64,000 nt of DNA from CAZIOH01 sp964540815 (GTDB lineage: Bacteria; Myxococcota_A; Polyangia; Fen-1088): the NCBI GenBank assembly GCA_964540815.1, contig CAZIOH010000002.1, positions 62,001-126,000 on the forward strand, given 5' to 3'. Below the pieces are notes generated by a model, which was not told where the DNA came from, did not search any database, and was given only the letters and a program-made list of their open reading frames with translations. The position numbers were made by a program, and so were the translations under genes. Of this stretch, positions 26,733 through 34,968 are shown piece by piece (the first letter of the stretch is position 1; every line of letters starts with the position of its first letter).

Positions 26733-27368
26733 TCAGCGGAGGAGGGGAATGAGCCCGTGCAGGGAATCGACCACGTGGTTGGGGGGACCCCACTCCGCCG
26801 ACTGCGCGACCGCGAGCGGGACCTGGCCCCCGAGCTCCCCGGGGCGCACGAGCGCGGTTCGGCACCCGGCGTCGCGACCCGCCAGGATGTCGAACTTGTA
26901 GTCGCCGACGACCAGGGTCTCCGAGGGCGCCACGCCCAGGCTGCGACAGAGCGCGGTCACGCCGTCGGGCGCGGGCTTGGCGGGACCGTCCTCGCGGGTG
27001 AAGGTCGCGGCGAAGCGGAAGCCAAAGCGGGAGGTGAAGTGCTCGACCGCCGCGCGGATGTTCCGGGTCAGAATCGCGACGGGCAGGCCGCGGGACTCGA
27101 GAAAGGCGAGCACCTCGCGACAGCCGGCGGCCAGGGTGGCCGCCTCGATCGCCTCCATCTCACGTCGTCGCAGGATCTCCTCGGCCATCACCCGTCGGGG
27201 GAGCTCGAAGTGCTCCAGAGCTTCGAGGATGGGGTGACCCGGTGGGACTCCGAGCTCGCGCCGGATGGCCGCGAAGTCGAGCAAGGGCGCGGTCAGGGTC
27301 CCGTCCAGATCGAAGATCACGGCACGGATCGGCGTCTGCGGCGTCGAGGCAAGTGCCGGTGGGGCCAT
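26733..27368 (-). CDS. HAD-superfamily hydrolase (phosphatase, PGP-like)
   Basis: 211 residues from ATG 27368. Motif I is AVIFDLDGTLTAP, motif II lies in VAILTRN, motif III has the Lys of KPAPDG and motif IV is VVGDYKFDILAGRDAG. A small helical cap follows motif I (about 25-75). This fits subfamily IA phosphatases such as phosphoglycolate phosphatase-like enzymes. The substrate cannot be told. The next minus-strand sequence upstream is the repeat and gap region, so its promoter and operon context are uncertain. Confidence 0.88.
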   Translation of the reverse strand: MAPPALASTPQTPIRAVIFDLDGTLTAPLLDFAAIRRELGVPPGHPILEALEHFELPRRVMAEEILRRREMEAIEAATLAAGCREVLAFLESRGLPVAILTRNIRAAVEHFTSRFGFRFAATFTREDGPAKPAPDGVTALCRSLGVAPSETLVVGDYKFDILAGRDAGCRTALVRPGELGGQVPLAVAQSAEWGPPNHVVDSLHGLIPLLR

Positions 27369-27448
27369 GACGGGACTTTGCCACGGTCCTCGGAGTTCGG
27401 ACGTGCCCGAGAGTCGAAGGAAGTGACTGATGCTTCCAGGGGCCCTGA

Positions 27449-27790
27449 TCACACGGCTGTGGCGCGCGCAGGCACGAGGTCCTCGGGAAGTCCGAGGCCC
27501 GAGGCCGGAGGCCCAACCGAGGCCCGAGCGCCGGCGATCTCGCGCGGCGCCTTCCCGGGGAGAACACCTTCGATGACATCGGCGAGCGCCGCCGCGCTCG
27601 CCGATGCGCTGAGCGGACCCTCGGTCGGCCAAGACGGCCGCCAAGCCGGCCAAGCCGGCCAAGCGGCAAGGTCGGCAAGGTCGGCAAGGTCGGCAAGGTC
27701 GGCAAGGTCGGCAATGACGGCAAGGTCGGCAAGGTCGGCAAGGTCGGCAAGGTCGGCAAGGTCGGCAAGGTCGGCAAGGTCGGCAATGAC
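27449..27790 (-). pseudogene. Possible C-terminal end of a GT4 glycosyltransferase, next to the assembly gap
   Basis: After the 9-bp array, one minus-strand frame continues as WPTEGPLSASASAAALADVIEGVLPGK and stops at 27449. AALADVIEGVL followed by Arg/Ala-rich helices is what the last helices of GT4 glycosyltransferases look like, which suggests it is the tail of the gene whose N-terminal half lies on the other side of the gap. The frame across the gap cannot be known. The similarity is short and may be coincidental. Confidence 0.3.
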
Positions 27791-27951
27791 NNNNNNNNNN
27801 NNNNNNNNNNNNNNNNNNNNNNNNNNNNNNNNNNNNNNNNNNNNNNNNNNNNNNNNNNNNNNNNNNNNNNNNNNNNNNNNNNNNNNNNNNAGGTCGGCAA
27901 GGTCGGCAAGGTCGGCAAGGTCGGCAATGACGGCAAGGTCGGCAATGTCCG
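27668..27951. repeat. 9-bp minisatellite interrupted by the assembly gap
   Basis: Left of the gap the array reads five copies of aaggtcggc (from 27668), one variant aatgacggc (27713-27721), seven copies (27722-27784), then aatgac and N. Right of the gap there are four copies (27891-27925, the first cut by one base), aatgacggc (27926-27934), one copy, then aatgtccgg. The same variant on both sides gives a higher-order pattern. The related text aagccggcc borders it at 27643-27660. On the minus strand it encodes Leu-Pro-Thr, Ala-Asp-Leu or Arg-Pro-Cys repeats depending on frame. Confidence 0.92.
27791..27890. other. Assembly gap (100 N)
   Basis: Exactly 100 undetermined bases lie inside the 9-bp tandem array. 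This is the usual placeholder length for a gap of unknown size, so the true array length and anything between the two ends are unknown. Confidence 0.98.
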
Positions 27952-28521
27952 GCCGAAGATGTGGCTGTCGACACCGTTGCGAACAACAAAGGCGGGGGCA
28001 GGAATGAGGCGCGAATACCTGTCTCGCGCACCCTCGCCGTTGCAGATGAGCGCGTCGGGCGGATTTCGGCGGGCCCACAGCGGCAGGATCAGGCGCTCCG
28101 GGCTCGAGAGCTCCGTCCCGCCAACCCTCCAGAGCACGGGGATGCCGTTCCGGCGGGCGGCGCGGGTCCCGGATATCCAGGAGAACGCCATCCCTCCGAT
28201 CACGGCGTCGATTCGACGGTCGTCGATCAGATCCTCCACCCGGCGCTCGACCTCCCCGGCGTGCATCACGAATTCCTGGGCGCGGGTCAGCGGGCCGACG
28301 CCGCGCGCATCGCACGTGTCCCGCGGGAAGCTCGGCGCATGGACGACGTCCTCGATCCCCGCCTCGCGCAACCAGTCGACGATGGTGTGCCCCGGCCCGA
28401 CCAGCGCGGTCACCGCGACGCCCTGGCTCTGCAGATGGGGCAGGACGGCCGCGATCTGGCGCTCGGCGCCGCCAAACGACTCCGACGGTTGCAAGTACAG
28501 GATTCTCCTCTGATGCGACAT
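27891..28521 (-). CDS. GT4-type glycosyltransferase, N-terminal half, running into repeat and gap
   Basis: From ATG 28521 the protein starts MSHQRRILYLQPSESFGGAERQIA, the GT4 acceptor-side Rossmann start, and runs through VTALVGPGH, DAVIGGMAFSW, PVLWRVGG and FVVRNGVDSHIFG (residue 190, base about 27952). In normal GT4 proteins the nucleotide-sugar-binding second domain begins here. Instead the frame enters the Leu-Pro-Thr repeat and then the assembly gap. Either the repeat has inserted or expanded in the hinge, or the array truncates the gene. Function would be sugar transfer in envelope polysaccharide synthesis. The intact state is unproven. Confidence 0.6.
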
Positions 28522-28689
28522 GCGATCTGCCTCCGCGAGCCTTGAGGATGGGTGAGCCGGGGGGGGGGCCGACCGGACGCGGGGCTCGACCGCCGAGCCC
28601 GCGCCTGCCCCGTCATCAGGATGGCGGGAAGGGCCACGCGCCGCCGTTGGAACCGCGTCGGATGTCCCTGAGATCTCCGTGGCAGTCGC

Positions 28690-29131
28690 GCCGGCTGCCG
28701 CCGGGGCCCAGGCCGAGGCGCAGGTCGCGCAGGCGACGAGCCCACGCAGGCACACGACCTCGAGCATGGGGAACACCGCGGTCGTCACCATCACCAGCGC
28801 GGCGAGCGGGGCAAGGTGCTGGGCCCGGAGGGCCGCCACCGCGCGCCAGACGTTGACCGACACGAGGTCGCTCGCTCCTTCGACGCTCATGATCGGGAGC
28901 GTGAGGGCGGCGCCGAGGACGAGGATGGTCATCCCCGAGAGCACCAGCAGGGGCGCCGGCCCCACCGCCTGCTGCAGGAACGCGCTCGCGCTCGGCGGGA
29001 GCGCTGCCCCGCAGCGAAAGCAACGCGCCCCGCGGGTCGACGGCGAGCCGCCGGGCGAGAGCTGCAGAGCGTCGCACCCCCTCGCAGAGGACCAGCCCCG
29101 CGAGGCCGCCCGGAGCTGAAGGAGCCGCCAC
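28690..29131 (-). pseudogene. Frameshifted and truncated PqiA-like gene
   Basis: The N-terminus from GTG 29131 reads VAAPSAPGGLAGLVLCEG. Shifting by one base in a GGGGG run (about 29077-29085) makes it continue as CDALQLSPGG, then ARCFRCGAALP, which restores the two CxxC-type zinc ribbons of PqiA. Two membrane helices follow (LLVLSGMTILVLGAALTLPIMSVEG and LAPLAALVMVTTAVFPMLEVV). PqiA domains have four helices, and the last two are missing. Beyond about 28700 the frame stays open and runs directly into the glycosyltransferase start at 28521. The gene is thus broken at both ends. PqiA belongs to a lipid-transport system of the envelope; no PqiB or PqiC is nearby. Confidence 0.6.
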
Positions 29132-29287
29132 GATGGACGGCAGGATGTCAACGGCGTTCTGTGTGGCATGGTGGCGCCTGGAGGGAGGACCCGAACGAGA
29201 CCCGAGAGCGGGTCCCCCCCCAAGATGCGCCAGAAGCCCCACGATCAGCGTGGGAACTGCGTCAGATGTCCGTGAGACGCCCGGACA

Positions 29288-30835
29288 TCACGGGTTCTCG
29301 CAGGCATTCGCCGGGAGCCCGGTCTCGCGATCCAGGAACAGCTTGCGGTCGTGGCGCTTGTGAAAGTCGAACATGTTGGTGATCGGGCCAGCCAGCTCGT
29401 CGAACGATCCGTCGCCAATCCGCCCGAGCTGCCAGTTGTCCTCGATGAAGCGAATGACCGACGATTGGTCGGTGAGCGTGTGATCGACGAAGTTGACGCG
29501 GCTCCAGGGAGAGATGACCAGGAAGGGCAGTCGGGGCCCGTACCCGCATCGACCCTGGTAGCCGCCGAGCCGTGGGGGCCGAGAGCCACATTGACCCTCG
29601 GCGGTGAGGGCGTCCGCGCTGGTCTGGGAGGTATTCAGGATCGGTGGCATCACGTGGTCGTAGCTGCCGTCCGAGTCGTCGTACATGATGACGAAGGCGG
29701 TGTCCTTCCAGGTCTCGAGTCGCTGCAAGCCGTTGACCAGGTCGACGATCAGGTTCTGCTCGTCGAGCGGATCCGAGTCCTCACCGCCGCCTTGCTGGTA
29801 ACCACCCGCCTTCAGAAAGGATACCGCTGGCAGGTTGCCGGCCCTGGCGGCCGCCCACCAGTCCTCGAGGTCGTACTGGTGATTGGCCTGGTCGTCGCGT
29901 CCAATCGCCTGGACCGAGGAAGGAGGCAGGTGGTGTGGATTGGCGGTCGAGCGATAGTATTGAAAGCCTTCGTTGCCGCTGTCGTAGACCGTGTCCGTCA
30001 ACCCGTAACGGTTCGTCGCGGCCTTGTCACAACTGGCCGTCCCGTCCGCCTGACGCGAGGTCGGCCGGAAGCCGTCGCTGAAGAAGCCCCAGCTCACGTG
30101 CTTGGCGTTGAGGAGGTCCCCGATGTTCTTGCCGGTCATCTCCACCGAGAGCTCCGAGACGGGGCAGTCGTCGAAGGTCGGCTCCACGTTGCCGATCATC
30201 GTGCCTCCGACGATGCGATCGGTTGACTGGGTGGGGATGGCTCCGTGAGTCTGGCCGCTCACCAGGTTGAGGACCCCGATGTGGGATGGGCCAAAGGTCG
30301 TGCCGAACGAGTTGTCGTTCATCGCGAAGCTCTGGGCATAGTTCCACAGCGCGGTCACCGTGTTCCCGTCGAAGTACCCGAGGCCGAGCGTCGCATCGCA
30401 CCCGGGGTCGTGGTTGCCGGTGCTCTCCACGAACCGGTCGACGAGGCCGCGGTTCTCCGCGAGCTGTTCCGCGGTGTAGCCGTGGTTGGACCCGCAGACG
30501 TTGCGCTGGTTCCGGGCGAGACGCCGGGGATTCGCCGAGTTCGGATTGGCGGCGAGCAGAGCCTCGGTGAGGCCGTTCACCGAAGGGGTGTCGGGCCTGG
30601 CCACGAACGACGGCTCGCCGGGTGGGTTCGAGGCGTGCGGATAGGTGCCAAAGTAGCGATCGAACGGGACGTTCTCCTGAAACAGCACCACCAGGTGCTT
30701 GATCGGGGTGGTCGTGTCGGCGCCTTCGGAGGCACCGCCGGCCGGGTGGGTGGTCGCGACCAGCCCGGTCGCGGCGGCTGCGAGCGCGACGGCCGGTACG
30801 GCGATTCGATGGGTACGGCGGTAACGTGTCGTCAT
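29288..30835 (-). CDS. Phospholipase C / phosphoesterase-family secreted protein
   Basis: 515 residues. A signal peptide (VPAVALAAAATGLVATTHPAGGA) is followed by the phosphoesterase family start IKHLVVLFQENVPFDRYFGTYP, which carries the metal-site Glu-Asn of bacterial phospholipases C and acid phosphatases (AcpA/PlcC family). Later motifs fit too: NHDPGCD, TFGPSHIG, FVIMYDDSDGSYDHV and LPFLVISPWSR. It is probably exported and hydrolyses phospholipids or phosphate esters. It starts 253 bp from the divergent DUF6544 gene. Family certainty is high, substrate unknown. Confidence 0.9.
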   Translation of the reverse strand: MTTRYRRTHRIAVPAVALAAAATGLVATTHPAGGASEGADTTTPIKHLVVLFQENVPFDRYFGTYPHASNPPGEPSFVARPDTPSVNGLTEALLAANPNSANPRRLARNQRNVCGSNHGYTAEQLAENRGLVDRFVESTGNHDPGCDATLGLGYFDGNTVTALWNYAQSFAMNDNSFGTTFGPSHIGVLNLVSGQTHGAIPTQSTDRIVGGTMIGNVEPTFDDCPVSELSVEMTGKNIGDLLNAKHVSWGFFSDGFRPTSRQADGTASCDKAATNRYGLTDTVYDSGNEGFQYYRSTANPHHLPPSSVQAIGRDDQANHQYDLEDWWAAARAGNLPAVSFLKAGGYQQGGGEDSDPLDEQNLIVDLVNGLQRLETWKDTAFVIMYDDSDGSYDHVMPPILNTSQTSADALTAEGQCGSRPPRLGGYQGRCGYGPRLPFLVISPWSRVNFVDHTLTDQSSVIRFIEDNWQLGRIGDGSFDELAGPITNMFDFHKRHDRKLFLDRETGLPANACENP

Positions 30836-31088
30836 GACGGCTCCTTCCAGGGTGTCACGGGGAACAGCGGCCGAGACGATGAGCGAACCACCGTTGCAAT
30901 CGTGCTTGCGATCGCTCGCCGCCTACAGGTGAAGGCTCGTCGATCCAGTTCGACGATGAGCCGAAGAATGCGCAAATCCTGGGCAACGACGGCCGCTCGT
31001 TCGAATCCACGACGTTCTAGCCTCGATTCGAGAACATCTCCCCGAGTCACACCGAGCTGGCCCGTCACATGCATCCGTTCCAGGCGTC

Positions 31089-31937
31089 ATGACATGGCTC
31101 GTTCTCATGGGTGCGCTGACCGTCTGTGGTGCCGTCGGGGTGGTCGTCAACGTGAATCAGCTGCGCTGGGACCACCGGGTGGCGCGAGAAGTGCGCGCCC
31201 TCGGAGCGGTGAAGCCGTGGTCGCCGGCGCCGACGACCGAGGTCGCCTTGCCCTCCCCGGTGGCGCGGTACCGAGCCGTCGCCGTCGGCGCGCGCGCCCC
31301 GGTCACCGGCTTGACGCTGCGCCACGCGGGGACCTTCTGCATGAGCCTCACCTCCAAGCCCATGCCGATCCGGGGCACCCAGAGGTTCTCCGCCGACCCT
31401 CCGGGCTTCGTGTGGAGCGCCAGGGTCCGGATGGCCCCCGGCGTCTGGGTCGACGCGCGCGACATGGCGGTGAACGGACACGGGAGCATGCGCGTACTGC
31501 TCGACGCGACCGTGCCGATCGCGGACGCGCGCGGCCCGGAGATCGATCAGGGCTCGGCCCTGCGCCTCCTCGCCGAGATGGTCTGGTACCCGACCGCGCT
31601 CTTCGACGCCCGCTACGTCACCTGGTCCGCTGTCGACGCCAACCACGCGCGCGCGTCCTTGCGCTTTGGCGCCGAGGAGGTCTCCGGCACGTTCGAGTTC
31701 GGGGCGGACGGCTTGCCCGTCCAGTTCAGCGCACAGAGGTTCAACGACAAGCACGAGCTTCGAGCGTGGGGGGGAACCTACGGGGACTGGCGATCCGTCT
31801 CGGGGATGCGCGTGCCCTTCGAAGCCAAGGTCAGCTGGCGGCTCGATGCCGGGCCGTTCACCTACGCCCACTGGCTGGTCGAGGACATGGAGTTCGACGC
31901 GCCGAGGATTGACCCGGCAGGAGCCCCACATGAGTGA
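31089..31937 (+). CDS. DUF6544-family protein
   Basis: 282 residues, ATG 31089. One N-terminal helix (TWLVLMGALTVCGAVGVVV) is followed by a beta-rich domain with PSPVARYRAVAVG, GTFCMSLTSKPMPIRGTQRFSADPPGFVW, LRLLAEMVWYPTALF and WGGTYGDWRSVSGMRVPFEAKVSW. This matches the DUF6544 (formerly DUF6920) group of lipocalin- or LolA-like folded proteins with no known activity. The next gene, an oxidoreductase, starts inside its last codons (8-bp overlap), so the two are translationally coupled. A role in handling a lipid or other hydrophobic ligand is only a guess. Confidence 0.8.
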   Translation: MTWLVLMGALTVCGAVGVVVNVNQLRWDHRVAREVRALGAVKPWSPAPTTEVALPSPVARYRAVAVGARAPVTGLTLRHAGTFCMSLTSKPMPIRGTQRFSADPPGFVWSARVRMAPGVWVDARDMAVNGHGSMRVLLDATVPIADARGPEIDQGSALRLLAEMVWYPTALFDARYVTWSAVDANHARASLRFGAEEVSGTFEFGADGLPVQFSAQRFNDKHELRAWGGTYGDWRSVSGMRVPFEAKVSWRLDAGPFTYAHWLVEDMEFDAPRIDPAGAPHE

Positions 31938-32949
31938 AGGTGCGTCGCCCGCCCAGGTCCAGGAGAAACGGTCGTTGTCGCTGTGGTTGCGTCGATTTGG
32001 CGGCCCAGAGGGGTTCGAGCTGGTCGAGTCTCAGCTGCCCGTGGCGGGCGAGGGGGAGGTGCGGGTGCGGGTCCTCGCCGCGAGCGTCCAGTTCACCGAC
32101 GTGCTGCTGCGCATGGGGAAATACCCGGATCTCGCGCAGAAGCCGCCGCTGGTGCTGGGCTACGACGTGGTTGGCGAGATTGACCAGCTCGGCCCCGGGG
32201 TGCCGAGCTCGTGGCTCGGCGAACGCGTCGCCGACCTGACGATGACGGGGTCCTACGCGGCCTATCGGACGCTGCCCGTCGACCGTGTGGTCCGGGTGCC
32301 CTCCGGCGTCGACGCGGCCGAAGCCGTGGCGCTCGTCCTCAGCTGGGTGACCGCCTGGCAGCTCCTCCATCGCGAGGCGCACGGCCGGTCGGGTGAACGC
32401 GTGCTGGTCCTCGGCGCAATGGGGGCGGTGGGGCAGGCGCTGCTCGCGCTCGGCAGGCTCGCCGGGCTCGAGATGTGGGGGACGGCGCGACCGGAGCACT
32501 TCGCTCGGGTGCGGGAGCTCGGTGCGACCCCCGTCGGGAGCCACCTCGACGAGATTCCTGGCTTCGACGTCGTGCTCGACGGGGTGGGAGAGCGAGGTTT
32601 CTCTGGCTCCTGGGCCTGCCTCAAGAAGGGAGGGCGGCTGATCGCCTTCGGATTCAGCCAGCCGATCCTGGGCGGAGCGAGCCTCCTGAAGATGGGCTAC
32701 TGGCTCGGGCGGCTTCACCTCTGGAACTGGTTGCCAGGTGGACGGACGGCACGCTTCTATTCGATCACCGCCGTGCGCAAGCGCCATCCGGACTGGTATC
32801 GCGCCGATCTCGAGCGGCTCTTCGAGCTCCTCGCGCAAGGCCGCATCCGCCCGCGCATCGCCGAGCGGATCGGGCTGGCCGACGTCGCGGACGCTCACCG
32901 GCGAATCGAGAAGGGCGGTCTCGACGGCAAGATCGTGATTTGCCCGTGA
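31930..32949 (+). CDS. MDR-superfamily NAD(P)-dependent oxidoreductase (quinone-oxidoreductase-like)
   Basis: 339 residues, ATG 31930 overlapping the DUF6544 gene. It has the MDR N-terminal GroES-like fold (EGEVRVRVLAASVQFTDVLLRMGKYP, PPLVLGYDVVGEI) and a Rossmann domain with VLGAMGAVGQALLALGRLAG. Zinc-ligand cysteines are absent, placing it with quinone oxidoreductase / VAT-1-like zinc-free members. It probably reduces quinones or enones with NADPH. The pyruvate-kinase-like gene begins at GTG 32946, overlapping its stop codon (GTGA), so three unrelated functions are locked into one operon. Confidence 0.88.
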   Translation: MSEGASPAQVQEKRSLSLWLRRFGGPEGFELVESQLPVAGEGEVRVRVLAASVQFTDVLLRMGKYPDLAQKPPLVLGYDVVGEIDQLGPGVPSSWLGERVADLTMTGSYAAYRTLPVDRVVRVPSGVDAAEAVALVLSWVTAWQLLHREAHGRSGERVLVLGAMGAVGQALLALGRLAGLEMWGTARPEHFARVRELGATPVGSHLDEIPGFDVVLDGVGERGFSGSWACLKKGGRLIAFGFSQPILGGASLLKMGYWLGRLHLWNWLPGGRTARFYSITAVRKRHPDWYRADLERLFELLAQGRIRPRIAERIGLADVADAHRRIEKGGLDGKIVICP

Positions 32950-34931
32950 CGTCACGGCCGCTTCCAGACCCGCTGGTGCAGGTGGCGAGCGCGCTCCTGC
33001 GACTCGAGGGCAGGCTGACGGATCTCGAGAGGGACATGCGGCCGGCCCTCGGGCGGGTCGCTCCGAGTCGCCGCGCCAGCGCCACCAACCTCGTGCACTA
33101 TGTCGCGCTCAGGAACGAGGAGCTGCGGAGCCTCCAGGGACAGCTCTCGCAGCTTGGCCTCTCGTCGCTCGCGGGGTGTGAGAGCTGTGTCCTCGATCGG
33201 GTACGCGCGGTCTCGACCCGCGTCGAGGAATGCTTGGCCGCTCGAGGCGCACGACGCGCTCGGGGCGCCCAGGCGGGTCGCCCGCGCCTCGAGCCGCAGC
33301 CAGGTCACGCACTGGGGTGGGAATCGGCCAACCGCCTGCTCCACGAGCACACCCACGAGCTGCTCGGAGCCAAGCCCCCCGACCGGCATGTCTACATCAT
33401 GGTGACCGCACCGCCAGCGAAGGAGGCGGACATCGCCTGGATGGTCAAGCTGCTCCGGGCCGGCATGAACGTCCTCCGGATCAACTGTGCCCACGAGACG
33501 GAAACCGACTGGGCCAGAATTGTGCGGACGCTGCAAGAGGCGCGCGTCCAGACCGGCAAGCCATGTCGGGTGCTCATGGACCTGGCCGGCCCCAAGATCC
33601 GGACTGGCCCGATGGGCGCCGCGCGGCGGATCGCCACCTGGAAGCCCGACAGGGATGACATCGGCAGGGTGAAGGCTCCCGCCCGGGTCCTGATCCGCCG
33701 GGCGTCGACGCCCGCGGCCGAAGCGGACGGCGCGGACACGGTCCTCGTCGTGGACGACGAGGGCTTCGGGGTCCTTCGGCGAGGTGACGAGCTCCGCTTT
33801 CGAGATGCCCGAAACAAGAAGCGGGCGCTCGTGGTCATGGAGATCGAGCGAGGGACGATCACCGCGCACGGCACGGCGCGGGCGTACGTGCTCGGCGCGG
33901 CGGACGCTCGGCTCCTCCGCGCCGGGAGACACCTCGACGACGTGAGACTCGAGGTCGGGAACTCGGGGAGCGTGGCGGTGGACGTCAGGGTCGGCGATTC
34001 CCTGGTGCTGACCGGGCGACCGGTCGGTGGGAAGGCTCCGCGCCGCCTCCGCGACGGCCGGGTCGAAGAGCCGGGTGTCGTCTCGTGCACGCTCCCGGCT
34101 GCCCTCGAGCACCTCGCGGTCGGTCACAGGGTGCTCTTCGATGACGGAAAGATCCACGCGATGGTCGAGCGCGTGACGGAGCGCCGCCGGGACTACCTCC
34201 TTCGGATCACGGGGACCCAGAAGGACCGGGTCCTGCTGCACGCGGAGAAGGGCATCAATCTGCCGGACACCGTGATGAGCGTTCCCAGCATGACGAGGGA
34301 AGACCGCGCCGCGCTCAGGTTCGTTGCCAGGCATGCGGACGCGGTCAGCCTGTCCTTCGTGCGTGGGCCAAACGACGTTCGGGCCCTGCGTCGGGCGCTC
34401 GATCGCCTCGGCCGCTCCGCGGTGGGCGTGGTCCTCAAGATAGAGACCCGCGCGGGCTTCGAGAATCTACCGCGGCTGCTCCTCGAGGGACTGCGGCGGC
34501 CGCCCCTGGCCGTCATGATCGCCCGGGGCGATCTCGCGGTCGAGGTCGGATTCGAGCGGCTGGCGGAGCTTCAGGAGGAGATCCTGTGCTTGTGCGAGGC
34601 CGCGCATGTCCCGGCCATCTGGGCCACCCAGGTGCTCGATACCCTGGCGCGCACCGGGATCCCGTCACGGGCCGAGGTGACCGACGCCGCCGCTGGCGTC
34701 GCCGCCGAGTGCGTGATGCTGAACAAGGGCCCATACATCGACCAGGCCGTGCGGGTGCTGGCCGATATCCTGCGTCGCATGGAGGGCCTGCACTACAAGA
34801 ACCGCAACTTGTTCCGGAGGCTCCGCGTCTCGAAGTTCGCAGGGATCGCGCCGGTCGACGACCTGAGGCGCCGCGCCAGACCGCGCGCCGGACCGATCGC
34901 AGGGCGTTCCGCCGCATCCGGCCCGCCATGA
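32946..34931 (+). CDS. Divergent pyruvate-kinase-like protein with N-terminal extension
   Basis: 661 residues from GTG 32946. Residues about 1-125 are a helical extension absent from PykF. The kinase barrel starts near 150 (RHVYIMVTAPPAKEADIAWMVKLLRAGMNVLRINCAHE). Landmarks are present but altered: NCAHE replaces NFSHG, and APPA replaces the usual GPA. Conserved segments are DLAGPKIRTGPM, ADAVSLSFVRGPNDV, VVLKIETRAGFENLP, MIARGDLAVEVGFERL and ATQVLDTLARTGIPSRAEVTDAA. The B domain (about 200-390) is much longer than usual. The regulatory C domain seems missing after LNKGPYIDQAVRVLADIL. It may be a kinase with another substrate or altered regulation. Confidence 0.8.
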   Translation: MTSRPLPDPLVQVASALLRLEGRLTDLERDMRPALGRVAPSRRASATNLVHYVALRNEELRSLQGQLSQLGLSSLAGCESCVLDRVRAVSTRVEECLAARGARRARGAQAGRPRLEPQPGHALGWESANRLLHEHTHELLGAKPPDRHVYIMVTAPPAKEADIAWMVKLLRAGMNVLRINCAHETETDWARIVRTLQEARVQTGKPCRVLMDLAGPKIRTGPMGAARRIATWKPDRDDIGRVKAPARVLIRRASTPAAEADGADTVLVVDDEGFGVLRRGDELRFRDARNKKRALVVMEIERGTITAHGTARAYVLGAADARLLRAGRHLDDVRLEVGNSGSVAVDVRVGDSLVLTGRPVGGKAPRRLRDGRVEEPGVVSCTLPAALEHLAVGHRVLFDDGKIHAMVERVTERRRDYLLRITGTQKDRVLLHAEKGINLPDTVMSVPSMTREDRAALRFVARHADAVSLSFVRGPNDVRALRRALDRLGRSAVGVVLKIETRAGFENLPRLLLEGLRRPPLAVMIARGDLAVEVGFERLAELQEEILCLCEAAHVPAIWATQVLDTLARTGIPSRAEVTDAAAGVAAECVMLNKGPYIDQAVRVLADILRRMEGLHYKNRNLFRRLRVSKFAGIAPVDDLRRRARPRAGPIAGRSAASGPP

Positions 34932-34968
34932 TCTCTGGAACATTCGGCTGGGACCCCACGCCAGGGCA

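Noticed and set aside
26552..26752. Short plus-strand open frame in the 335-bp gap
   Set aside because: Arg-rich, no ribosome-binding site, and its end overlaps the HAD gene; no evidence it is real.
27668..27951. CRISPR-like array
   Set aside because: Units are contiguous 9-mers without spacers, and no cas gene is near.
28559..28568. G10 tract as a phase-variation switch
   Set aside because: It lies in a spacer with no certain gene, so it cannot be linked to a reading frame; mentioned only with the PqiA relic.
30999..31008. GTTCGAATCC resembling a tRNA T-loop
   Set aside because: The flanking bases (gctcg and ccacg) do not pair as a T-stem, and no acceptor, anticodon or D-arm was found around it.
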